DNA of 18,079 nt from Bacillota bacterium. GTDB lineage: Bacteria; Bacillota; Sulfobacillia; Thermaerobacterales; RSA17. Under the pieces are notes generated by a model. It saw only the letters and a list, made by a program, of their open reading frames with translations. It made no database searches and was not told where the DNA came from. Positions 6,934 to 14,685 of the stretch are shown one piece after another (position 1 is the first letter of the stretch; each line of letters begins with the position of its first letter). The stretch is taken from the NCBI GenBank assembly GCA_017577485.1, contig PKRI01000039.1:1-18079 (forward strand). Direction: 5' to 3'. Position numbers and translations under genes: made by a program.

Positions 6934-8135
6934 GGCATCATCTCCTCGACGGCGCGCACCAGCGCGTCGATCTCGTCCCCCGTGTTGAAGAACGCGGTGG
7001 ACGCCCGCACGGCCGCGAAGGGACCGGGGATGGACCGCACCACCAGTCCCCGCTCGATCAGCCGGGACGCCGTCTCGGCCGGGTCAAGGCCCGGCACCCG
7101 GAAGGACACCAGGCCCGACACCGGTGCGCCGGCCCCCGGCTCCGGGGTCAGCACCTCCGCGCCCACCCCGGCCAGGGCCCGGCGCAGCCGCCGGGCCAGG
7201 TCGCCGGTGCGCTGCCAGATCCAGTCGAAGCCCACCGCCCGCAGCCACTCCATGGCCGCCGCCATGCCGGCCACCGCCGCCCCGGGCGGCCAGATCCCCT
7301 CGAAGCGGGCGGCGCCCGGTCTGGGCTGGTAGTCCACGGTTTCGGCGTCCACCGCCTGCTGGCTGAAGTAGCCGCCGAACACCACCTGCAGGGCCGGCAG
7401 GGCCTCGGCGGCCACGTACAGGGCGCCGGTGCCCTCGGGCCCGCACAGCCACTTCTGGCCGGGCACCGAGTAGAAGTGGACGCCCAGTTCGCGGGGGTTG
7501 ACCGGCAGGGCGCCCGTCGACTGGGCGCCGTCCACCAGGACGTAGGCCCCCAGGTCGCGGGCCAGGTCTGCCAGGCGCCTGACGGGCAGCACCGCCCCGT
7601 TGGTCCACAGCACGTGGGAGAAGGCCAGCAGCCGGGTGCGGGCCGTGGCGGCCTTCCGGAACGCCGCCACCACGTCGTCGGGGTCGGCGGGGTCGAAGGC
7701 GACGGCCCGGACCCGGACCCCGTACCGGCGGGCCACGTCGGCCAGCGGCACCTGCAGGCCGGGATGCTCGTGGACGGTGGTCACGATCTCGTCGCCGGGC
7801 GACCAGCGCAACCCCCAGAGGGCGATGTTGACCCCGTGGGTGGTGGACGTGGTCAGGACGATCTCTTCCGGGGAGGCCCCCAGCAGGCCGGCGGCGGCGC
7901 TGCGGGCGCCGGCCATGGTTTCGGCCAGCTGCCGGAAGTGCTCGGCGCCGATGCGCCCCAGCTCCACGTCGGCCTGCCAGCGGGCCGCCAGCGCCCCGGC
8001 GGCGGCGCGGGGCACGGGACCACAGGTGCCGGTGTTGAGGTACGTGCAGGACTGGAGCGCGGGCAGGTCCGCCCGGATGGCCGCCAGCCGCGCGGCGTCG
8101 GATGCTGCAGCGTCGGACCCGTGCGGCACAACCAT
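6930..8135 (-). CDS. Class V PLP-dependent aminotransferase (isopenicillin-N-epimerase / cysteine-desulfurase-like fold)
   Basis: A 401-aa cytoplasmic PLP enzyme. Visible motifs are YLNTGTCGPVPRAA at the N-terminus, TSTTHGVNIAL (PLP-phosphate loop), H122 and H124 in VHEHPG, D202 in VDGAQSTGAL, and the Schiff-base Lys K228 in FYSVPGQKWLCGPEGTG. The C-terminal RSIPGP...VRAS...FNT segment fits the family. The mobile-loop Cys of true cysteine desulfurases is absent (RSIPGPFAAVRAS occupies the place), so sulfur mobilisation is unlikely; transamination, epimerisation or C-S lysis are alternatives. The frame is open far upstream, but similarity begins here. ATG at 8135 is only 3 nt from AGAGG, whereas GTG at 8129 has a better 9-nt spacing; either may be used. 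It is the first gene of a pair with the downstream lipoprotein, overlapping it by 4 bp. Confidence 0.88.
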
Positions 8136-8283
8136 CACCTCTGCCGGTGCTGTTCGACGGGAAGCGGTCCTTCCCCGCCCCGCCGGTGGAGGAATGGCGG
8201 CGGCATGCCGTGAAGCCAGAGATGCACCCACGGTGCGACCTGTACTCGCCGGGACCCGGCAGGGGTGAACGGGGTGTCGCTGC
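8136..8283. promoter_or_regulatory. Divergent control region between the PLP enzyme and the molybdenum cluster
   Basis: This 148-bp gap must hold the promoters of both units. A short dyad GCACC-CAC-GGTGC (8224-8236) is the only symmetric element I see. No clear -35/-10 pair and no recognisable riboswitch structure were found. Confidence 0.35.
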
Positions 8284-10053
8284 GTGCGGATCCAGGACGC
8301 GCTGCGGATCATGCTGGATGCCTGTGAGCCGCCAGGGGTGGTGCGGCTGCCGGTGGCGGCGGCCGCCGGCCGGGTCACCGTCAGCGACGTGGTGGCCCGC
8401 GCCGATGCGCCGGCGCAGCCGCGGGCCGTCACCGACGGGTTCCTGGTGCGGCCCGAGGACTGCGCCGGGGCGACCCCCGAGGCACCCACCCGCCTGGACC
8501 TGGCGCCGGCCCTGGTGGGGAACGACGGGCCGGGACCCCGCCGCGGCCATGCCTGGCCCGTGCAGGCCGGCGCCGTGGTGCCCGATGCCGGCCTAGCCGT
8601 CCTTCCCCAACACGCCGCGCAGCGCTCGGCGGGCCACCTGCTGGTGCGGCGTCCTCCCGAACCCGGTCTCAACATCCTGCCGCCCGGCGGCATCGTCGCC
8701 CGCAACGACGTCATCCTCAAGGCCGGCGAGGTGATCACGCCCCCGGCCGTGGGCGCCATGACGGCGGCGGGGGTCAGCGAAGTGGACGTCTTCCGGCGGC
8801 CGAGGGTGCTTCTGCTGTCCGTCAGCGGCGGCGACGAGGCGCCGGGCGCTGCCCGTCCCGGCGACGGCAACCTGTCCATGCTGGCCGCTGCCGTGACCCA
8901 GGCCGGCTGCGACGTGGTCCATACCGCCGCGGTGGCGCCCGACGCGACGGCGCTGACCGGCATCTTCCGCAGGGTCCTGGACGAGGACGTGGACGTGGTG
9001 ATCTGCGCCGGCGGCACCGTCCCCGGCGCGGAGGGCGTCGCGGCCGAGGCGTGGCGCGCGGTGGGGGGCCATGTGCTGGTGGACGCCCTGGACTGCCGCC
9101 CGGGCCGCTCCTTCCTGGCAGGGCTCCACACCCACACCTGGCTGGTGGTCCTGTCGCCGGCGCCGGCGGCCTCGCTGGCGGTCTTCGCCCTGCTGGTGCG
9201 GCCCTTCCTCCTGCGCCTGGCAGGCCGGGAGCGGGTGGTGCCGCCCGTGGTACGGGCGAGGCTCACCGCCGGCTGTCCCTGCGATCCCCGGTACACCCGC
9301 CTGGTCTGGGCGCGGCTGCGGGGGCCGGGCCCCTTCACCGCCGAGCCCGCGGTGGACCCGGACCGGGGGCGCCTCTACTACCCGGTGAACGCCAACAGCC
9401 TGCTGCTGCTGCCGCCGGGCCCGGGCCTGCTCAGCGGCAACCAGTACGCCTGGGCGGTGTGGCTGGACGGTCAGGAGGCGGCCGGCGCCGCGGGGCGGCT
9501 GCTGCCCGTCGAACCGGCCCGGCCCCTGGTCTTCGCCGTGGCCGGGGCGCCCGGTCCCCAGCGGCGCGCGGTGCTGGAGCGCCTGGGCCACGCCCTGGCC
9601 GGCGAGGGCCTGCAGGTGGCGGTGGTCCGGCGGGTGGCCGGCGGCCTGTCGTGGAACGCCGTGGACACCGGCCTCACCAGTCCCCCGCCGGGCGAGTGGC
9701 TGACGGTGGTTGCACCCGAGGCCAGCCTGCTGTACGAGGCCGGCGACCTGCCGGGCAGCACCGACGAGGACCGGCTCGGCCGGCTGCTGGACCGGCTCAC
9801 GGCCACCCGTCACGTCCCCGACGTGGTGCTGGTCGAAGGCTTTTCCGGGTCGGACCTGCCCAAGGTGTGGGTCGGTCCCGCCCGTGACGACGTGGAAATC
9901 ACCAACGTGGTGGCCGCGGTGCGCACGTCCCGCGGCGCCATTCACCTGCCCGGGGTGCCCGTGTTCCTGGACGACGACGCCCTGCCGCTGGTTGAACTGG
10001 TGCTGGGCGCGCCGGGCGCCGGGGAGGACGGTGACGATGACGATGTCTTCTGA
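8284..10053 (+). CDS. Degenerate MoeA-MobB fusion protein (molybdenum cofactor handling)
   Basis: A 589-aa cytoplasmic protein. Residues 1-400 follow the MoeA layout: N-terminal helix (IQDALRIMLDACEP), DGFLV (51-55) where MoeA has DGYAV, GLNILPPGGIVARNDVILKAGEVITPPAVG (130-157) for domain I, a molybdopterin-binding-fold core (173-305) and a C-terminal barrel (318-398). Residues 413-575 follow MobB, with VVLVEGF...LPKVWVG (514-530). Key motifs are eroded: MoeA's GGVSVGDYD is replaced by AGGTVPGAEG, its KPGKP by CRPGRS, its LPGNPVS by LSPAPAAS, and MobB's GKT P-loop by GAPGPQRRAV. It therefore probably lacks normal molybdate insertion and nucleotide hydrolysis; a binding, chaperone or insertion role for the adjacent molybdoenzyme is inferred. 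GTG at 8284 is the first start after an in-frame stop (8266). Its 3' end overlaps the next gene by 17 bp. Confidence 0.85.
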   Translation: MRIQDALRIMLDACEPPGVVRLPVAAAAGRVTVSDVVARADAPAQPRAVTDGFLVRPEDCAGATPEAPTRLDLAPALVGNDGPGPRRGHAWPVQAGAVVPDAGLAVLPQHAAQRSAGHLLVRRPPEPGLNILPPGGIVARNDVILKAGEVITPPAVGAMTAAGVSEVDVFRRPRVLLLSVSGGDEAPGAARPGDGNLSMLAAAVTQAGCDVVHTAAVAPDATALTGIFRRVLDEDVDVVICAGGTVPGAEGVAAEAWRAVGGHVLVDALDCRPGRSFLAGLHTHTWLVVLSPAPAASLAVFALLVRPFLLRLAGRERVVPPVVRARLTAGCPCDPRYTRLVWARLRGPGPFTAEPAVDPDRGRLYYPVNANSLLLLPPGPGLLSGNQYAWAVWLDGQEAAGAAGRLLPVEPARPLVFAVAGAPGPQRRAVLERLGHALAGEGLQVAVVRRVAGGLSWNAVDTGLTSPPPGEWLTVVAPEASLLYEAGDLPGSTDEDRLGRLLDRLTATRHVPDVVLVEGFSGSDLPKVWVGPARDDVEITNVVAAVRTSRGAIHLPGVPVFLDDDALPLVELVLGAPGAGEDGDDDDVF

Positions 10054-12307
10054 AGGTCCGTCCCCGCCGCGGGTGGAGGATCCCCGCCTGCTGCGGGGCC
10101 GGGGCCGGTTTGTGGACAACCTGCCCATCGAGGGGGCCCTGGTGGCCCGCTTCGTGCGCAGCCCCTACGCCGCCGCCCGCATCGGCCCGGTGGACGCCCG
10201 CGAGGCCCTGGCCCTGGACGGCGTGGTGGCGGTGTTCACGGCCGCCGACCTGCCCGGCGCCGACCGGCCGCTGCCGGTGATGCTGCCCTATCCGGACCTG
10301 CCCGACGCCCGCATGCCCGGCGCCCTGGCCGCGGGACAGGTGCGCTTCGCCGGTGAGCCCGTGGCCCTGGTGGTGGCCCGGGACCGGTACGTGGCCGAGG
10401 ACGCGGCGGAACGGGTTCGGGTGGAATGGGAGCCGCTGCCGGCGGTGTCGGGGATCGAGGCCGCGCTGGCGGCCCACGCCCGGGTTCACCAGGACCTGCC
10501 CGACAACGTGGCCGGCCGCCTGCGGCAGCAGGCCGGCGATCCCGACGGCGCCTTCGCCGCCGCCCACCGGCGCCTGAGCTTCGACCTGCGCATCCACCGG
10601 GGATCGGCCCAGCCCATGGAGACCCGGGCCATCGCCGTGGTGCCGGGGCCCCAGGGGCTGCGGGTGTGGGTGTCGACCCAGGCGCCCCACCGGGTGCAGC
10701 GGGTGCTGAGCGAGATGCTGGGCCTGGACCCCGGCCGCATCCATGTCACCGCCCCGGACGTGGGCGGCGGCTTCGGGGCCAAGGGGTACGTCTATCCCGA
10801 GTACGTGGCGGTGGCCATGGCGGCCCACGCCCTGGGGCGCCCGGTACGCTGGATGGAAGACCGCCGCGAGAACCTGCTGGCCATGACCCAGGAGCGGGAC
10901 CAGCTTTACCGCATCGAGGTGGCCCTGGACGCGGGCGGCCGGGTGACGGCCCTGCGGGTGCGGCTGTTCCACGACACGGGGGCCTACACGCCCTACACGT
11001 TCGTGCAGGCCGGCAATGCCGTGGCCCACATCCCCGGCCCTTACCGCATCGAGAACCTGGACATCGAAGCCGTGAACCTGTTCACCAACGCGGTGCCCAC
11101 CGGGCCGCTGCGGGGGGCCGGCCGGCCCCAGGGGGCCCTGGTGATGGAGCGGATCATGGACCGGGTGGCCCGGGAGACCGGCCGCGACCCGGCGGAGGTG
11201 CGGCGCCTGCATTTCATCCCGGCCGAGGCCATGCCCTACGCCACCGGGCTGAAGATGGGCCCGCGGCCGGTGCGCTACGACGGCGGCGACTACCGCAAGG
11301 CCTACGAGATGGCCCTGGCTGAACTGGGACCCCTGCCGGCGGCGGCGCCGGGCCGGCGCGTGGGGCGGGGGGTGGCGGCCTACGTGGAGAGTACCGGGTC
11401 CGGCCCCTTCGAGGGCTGCCGGGCCTGGCTGGGGGAGGACGGCCTGGTGCACGCCGCCGCCGGGTCATCGCCCCAGGGGCAGGGCCACGAGACCGCCCTG
11501 GGCCTGGTGGTGGCCCGGCACCTGGGGCTGTCGCCGGCACGGGTGCGCGTCCACACCGGCGACACCGCCCTCATCGCCCGGGGCATCGGCACCTTCGGCA
11601 GCCGTACCGCGGCGGTGGCGGGCCCCGCGGCGGCGGCCGCGGCAGCTCGGCTGCGGGAACTGATGCTGGAACTGGCGGCCGAGGTGCTGGAGGCGGCGCC
11701 GTCGGACCTGGTCCTGGACGACGACGGCGTGCACGTGCGCGGCGCCCCCGGGCGTCGCCTGGACCTGGCGGCCCTGGCCCGGGAGGCGGCGGCGCGGAAC
11801 CGGTCCCTGGAGGCCGAGCACTACTTCGAGCCGCCCGGCAACACCTGGGCCTACGGCGCCATGGGCGTGGTGGTGGAGGTGGACGAGGCCACGGCCGCCG
11901 TCACCGTCCGCGACGCGGTGTTCGTCCACGACTGCGGCGAGGTGATCCACCCGGTCATCGTCGAGGGACAGGTGCAGGGCGGCATCGCCTTCGGCATCGG
12001 CGGCGCGCTGCTGGAGGAAGTGGTCTACGACGACGCGGGGCAGTTGCTGACCGCCACCTGGATGGACTACCTGCTGCCCGGCGCCCACGAGGTGCCCGAG
12101 GTCAGGATGTACCACCTCTGCACGCCCACCGAGGTAAACCCCCTGGGGATCCGGGGGGCGGGAGAGGGCGGCGTCATGCCGGTGGCGGCGGCGCTGGCCC
12201 AGGCCATCGAGGACGCCTGCGGGGGGAGGGTGTGGCTGGACCGGTTCCCGGTCACCCGCAGCCGCCTCTGGCATGCCTTGCACGACCCGTCGGACCACCG
12301 GCGCTGA
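10037..12307 (+). CDS. Xanthine dehydrogenase/CO dehydrogenase-family molybdopterin-binding large subunit
   Basis: A 756-aa subunit of full family length. Both domains are present: the a/b-hammerhead domain (about 14-135, with RGRGRFVDNL and RSPYAAARI) and the molybdenum-cofactor-binding domain (about 150-740). Cofactor-binding motifs include GGGFGAK (243-249), PLRGAGRPQ (357-365) and GQGHET (481-486). The catalytic Glu is E710 in GAGEGG. The CO-dehydrogenase active-site loop with Cys (AYRCSFR) is absent, so this is not form I CO dehydrogenase; the substrate is unknown, with aldehydes or N-heterocycles typical of the family. ATG at 10037 lies 8 nt after GGGGAGGA; a GTG at 10031 is too close to it. 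It overlaps the MoeA-MobB gene by 17 bp. The usual [2Fe-2S] small and FAD medium subunit genes are not adjacent. Confidence 0.93.
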   Translation: MTMSSEGPSPPRVEDPRLLRGRGRFVDNLPIEGALVARFVRSPYAAARIGPVDAREALALDGVVAVFTAADLPGADRPLPVMLPYPDLPDARMPGALAAGQVRFAGEPVALVVARDRYVAEDAAERVRVEWEPLPAVSGIEAALAAHARVHQDLPDNVAGRLRQQAGDPDGAFAAAHRRLSFDLRIHRGSAQPMETRAIAVVPGPQGLRVWVSTQAPHRVQRVLSEMLGLDPGRIHVTAPDVGGGFGAKGYVYPEYVAVAMAAHALGRPVRWMEDRRENLLAMTQERDQLYRIEVALDAGGRVTALRVRLFHDTGAYTPYTFVQAGNAVAHIPGPYRIENLDIEAVNLFTNAVPTGPLRGAGRPQGALVMERIMDRVARETGRDPAEVRRLHFIPAEAMPYATGLKMGPRPVRYDGGDYRKAYEMALAELGPLPAAAPGRRVGRGVAAYVESTGSGPFEGCRAWLGEDGLVHAAAGSSPQGQGHETALGLVVARHLGLSPARVRVHTGDTALIARGIGTFGSRTAAVAGPAAAAAAARLRELMLELAAEVLEAAPSDLVLDDDGVHVRGAPGRRLDLAALAREAAARNRSLEAEHYFEPPGNTWAYGAMGVVVEVDEATAAVTVRDAVFVHDCGEVIHPVIVEGQVQGGIAFGIGGALLEEVVYDDAGQLLTATWMDYLLPGAHEVPEVRMYHLCTPTEVNPLGIRGAGEGGVMPVAAALAQAIEDACGGRVWLDRFPVTRSRLWHALHDPSDHRR

Positions 12308-12318
12308 GGAGGAGAGCG

Positions 12319-13230
12319 ATGCTGGATCCCACCAGCGGCTACGGCCTGATCCACTGGGTGCAGGGCTTCAGCGGTCCGTTCCTGGACGCCGTGTTCGTCA
12401 ACGCCTCGCGGCTGGGGAACGAAACCTTCTACTGGATCTTCCTGCCGCTGCTCTACTGGCTGGGCGACCGGCGCAAGGTCTTCCCGGTGGTCCTGGTCCT
12501 CTTCATTTCCTTCTTCCTCAACGACTTCGCCAAGAACCTGTTCGACCTGCCGCGGCCCTCGACCGAGCAGGTGCGGGTGCTGTTCGCCGAGTCGGGCACC
12601 GGGCCCGGCTTTCCCAGCGGGCACGCCCAGAACGCCGTGGTCCTTTGGGGCGCCCTGGCCATGGAGGTGCGCCGGTGGTGGATGACGCTGCTGGCGGTGG
12701 TGCTGACGGTCGTCATCAGCGTGTCCCGCATCTACCTGGGGCTGCATTTCCCCCTGGACGTGATCGGCGGGCTGGTGCTGGGCGCGGTGATCCTCATGGG
12801 CTACAGCGTGTTCCGCCGCATCTCCCGCAGCATGCAGCCCAGCCCCCTGCGGGACGCGCTGCTGGCGCTGGCGCTGCCGCCGGCGCTCCTGCTGCTGCCC
12901 TGGCTGGCCCGCAGCGGCCCCATGACCATGGGCGGCGCCTTCGTGGGCTTCCTCATGGGCGCGGGCATCGGCTACCTGGCCTGCCGCGAGGGCGGCATGA
13001 TGGAAGGACGCTCGCCGGGATGGCGGGCGGTGGCCAAGGTGCTGCTGGGCTTCGCTGTGGTGCTGGGGCTCAGGGAAGGCACGCGGATGGTGGTGCCCGA
13101 CACGGCGCTGGCCGACGCGGCCCGCTACGCCTTCATCGGCTTCGCGGCCCTGTGGGGCGTGCCGTGGCTGGGGCGCCTGCTGGGCCTGGAGTCGCGGGGC
13201 GGCCGCCAGGGCCGGCGCTACCCGCGCTGA
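12319..13230 (+). CDS. PAP2-superfamily membrane phosphatase
   Basis: A 303-aa membrane protein. All three phosphatidic-acid-phosphatase signatures are present: KNLFDLPRP (72-80, K-x6-RP), PSGH (99-102) and SRIYLGLHFPLD (136-147, SR-x5-H-x3-D). Hydrophobic segments around 35-48, 52-68, 105-118, 120-135, 147-165, 185-200, 205-225, 238-250 and 270-285 indicate a polytopic inner-membrane protein with an active site facing outward. The family removes phosphate from lipid phosphates such as phosphatidic acid, phosphatidylglycerophosphate or undecaprenyl pyrophosphate; the substrate is not predictable here. ATG at 12319 follows GAGGAGGAG, 11 bp after the molybdoenzyme stop, so it is probably co-transcribed. 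Its last 98 bp overlap the end of the convergent hemY. A functional link to the molybdenum genes is not evident. Confidence 0.92.
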   Translation: MLDPTSGYGLIHWVQGFSGPFLDAVFVNASRLGNETFYWIFLPLLYWLGDRRKVFPVVLVLFISFFLNDFAKNLFDLPRPSTEQVRVLFAESGTGPGFPSGHAQNAVVLWGALAMEVRRWWMTLLAVVLTVVISVSRIYLGLHFPLDVIGGLVLGAVILMGYSVFRRISRSMQPSPLRDALLALALPPALLLLPWLARSGPMTMGGAFVGFLMGAGIGYLACREGGMMEGRSPGWRAVAKVLLGFAVVLGLREGTRMVVPDTALADAARYAFIGFAALWGVPWLGRLLGLESRGGRQGRRYPR

Positions 13231-14680
13231 GGCCCAGGACCCGCCGGGCGGCCTCGCCTCCCTGGCGGATGCAGTCGGGGACGCCGATGCCGTGCAGGCC
13301 GGCGCCCGCCAGGGCCAGGGTCGGGAAGCCCGCCAGGGCTTCCTCGGCAGCCCGCACCCGGCCGTGGTGGCCCACCTCGTACTGGGGCATGGCCCGGGGC
13401 CAGCGGTACACCCGGGCCAGGACCGGCGCCCCGGCGATGTCCATGTACCGCCGCAGGTCGCGGTCGACGGCGTCGATCAGCGCGTCGTCGGGCAGCGACA
13501 GCATCTCCTCGGACCCGGCCCGTCCCACGAAGCAGCGCATCAACACCGTGTCCGGGGGCGACGTGTGGGGCCACTTGCTGGACAGCCAGGTGCAGCCGGT
13601 GATGACCCGCACCTCGGCGCGGGGGACCAGGAAGCCGCTGCCGTCCAGGGGATGGGCCACGGCGTCCCGGGGGAAGGCCAGGGCCACCGCCGCCGTGGAG
13701 GCGTAAGGGATGGCCTCCAGGGCCTCGACGGCGGCCGGCGCCCACGGCGCCACCAGGCGGGCGGCGGCGTAGGCCGGCACCGTCACCACCACGGCGTGAA
13801 ACTGCTCCTGCTGCCCGCCGGCGGTGACCACGCGCCAGCGGCCTCCGGAGAGGGGCTCCAGGGCAGTCACCGGGCAGCCCGCCAGCAGCCGCACCCGGGA
13901 GTCCCGGCGCAGCGCTTCCACGGCCCGCTCCGGCAGCGTGCCCAGGCCCGTCCGAAGGGTGATGAACTGGGCATGCCGTGCCGCTTCCGAATCCTGCGCT
14001 CGTTGAGCCCGCTGGGCCTGGAGGCCCCGGGCCAGGCTGCCGTACCGCTCCTCCAGGGTCACCAGCTGCGGGTACGTGGCCCGGGCGCTGAGCCGGCGCG
14101 CATCGCCGGCGTGGACCGCTTCCAGCAGCGGCTCCGCCACGGCCTCGGCGGTGGACCGGCCCAGGCGGCGGCACAGGAACTGGTGCAGCGACTCGTCCTC
14201 ACCGCCGCCCCGCGGCACCCACGGCTCCAGGGCGGCCCGCAGCCGCCCGGAGAGCGGCACCAGGCGGGTGGTCAGCAGCGCCAGGGGCGAGGCCGGCATG
14301 CCCAGGATGAGCCCCGCGGGCATGGGCTCCAGCCGGCCGCGGGACACCAGGTACGACCGGCCGCCGTGGGGACCGGGGCCGGTCAGCAGGTCCGCCACGC
14401 CCAGGCGGCGGCAGAGGTCGACGCCCCAGGGCTTGCGGGCCAGCAGGGAATCGGGCCCCTGCTCGATGACGAAGGGGCCCGGCCGGTCGGTCCGCACCTT
14501 GCCGCCGAAGTCGCCGCCGGCTTCCAGGACGGCGACCTCTACGTCCAGGCCGTGCTCCCGGGCCAGGTCCACGAGGTGCAGGGCGGCGCTGAGGCCGGTG
14601 ATGCCGCCGCCCACCACGGCCACCCGCCGCCGGCCCGAGGCGGCCGCGGGTCCCGGCTCCCCGCCCGCCACAGCGTCCAC
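13133..14680 (-). CDS. hemY: HemY-type porphyrinogen oxidase (coproporphyrinogen III oxidase CgoX / protoporphyrinogen oxidase)
   Basis: A 515-aa FAD enzyme that removes six electrons from a porphyrinogen in haem synthesis. The N-terminal Rossmann motif RVAVVGGGITGLSAAL (19-34) binds FAD; VLEAGGDFGGKV and EQGPDSLLARKP follow as in HemY, and GAGLHGIGVPDCIRQG closes the FAD site near the C-terminus. In Bacillota with HemH beside it, the substrate is most likely coproporphyrinogen III (CgoX, coproporphyrin-dependent route), which is inference. GTG at 14680 starts 5 bp after the hemH stop, with no clear ribosome site, suggesting coupling; a second GTG is at 14671. About 35 low-complexity residues (Gly/Pro/Ala/Arg) extend past the usual end, and the last 98 bp are antisense to the PAP2 gene's 3' end. 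Confidence 0.92.
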   Translation of the reverse strand: MDAVAGGEPGPAAASGRRRVAVVGGGITGLSAALHLVDLAREHGLDVEVAVLEAGGDFGGKVRTDRPGPFVIEQGPDSLLARKPWGVDLCRRLGVADLLTGPGPHGGRSYLVSRGRLEPMPAGLILGMPASPLALLTTRLVPLSGRLRAALEPWVPRGGGEDESLHQFLCRRLGRSTAEAVAEPLLEAVHAGDARRLSARATYPQLVTLEERYGSLARGLQAQRAQRAQDSEAARHAQFITLRTGLGTLPERAVEALRRDSRVRLLAGCPVTALEPLSGGRWRVVTAGGQQEQFHAVVVTVPAYAAARLVAPWAPAAVEALEAIPYASTAAVALAFPRDAVAHPLDGSGFLVPRAEVRVITGCTWLSSKWPHTSPPDTVLMRCFVGRAGSEEMLSLPDDALIDAVDRDLRRYMDIAGAPVLARVYRWPRAMPQYEVGHHGRVRAAEEALAGFPTLALAGAGLHGIGVPDCIRQGGEAARRVLGLSAGSAGPGGRPATPGPAGAPATARPTGPRSR

Positions 14681-14685
14681 CGGGC

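Noticed and set aside
8136..8283. Molybdenum cofactor riboswitch ahead of the MoeA-MobB gene
   Set aside because: The gap is short, shared with a divergent gene, and shows no multi-stem structure beyond one 5-bp dyad.
8136..9338. Upstream extension of the PLP enzyme frame to about 800 residues
   Set aside because: The extension is antisense to the MoeA-MobB gene and Arg/Ser/Thr-rich; PLP-enzyme similarity starts at about 8135.
9710..10036. Upstream extension of the molybdopterin-subunit frame
   Set aside because: It is a Cys/Trp/Pro-rich shadow of the MoeA-MobB gene; the ribosome site and family similarity fix the start at 10037.
10037..12307. Aerobic CO dehydrogenase (CoxL)
   Set aside because: The AYRCSFR active-site loop is absent and no coxM or coxS genes are adjacent.
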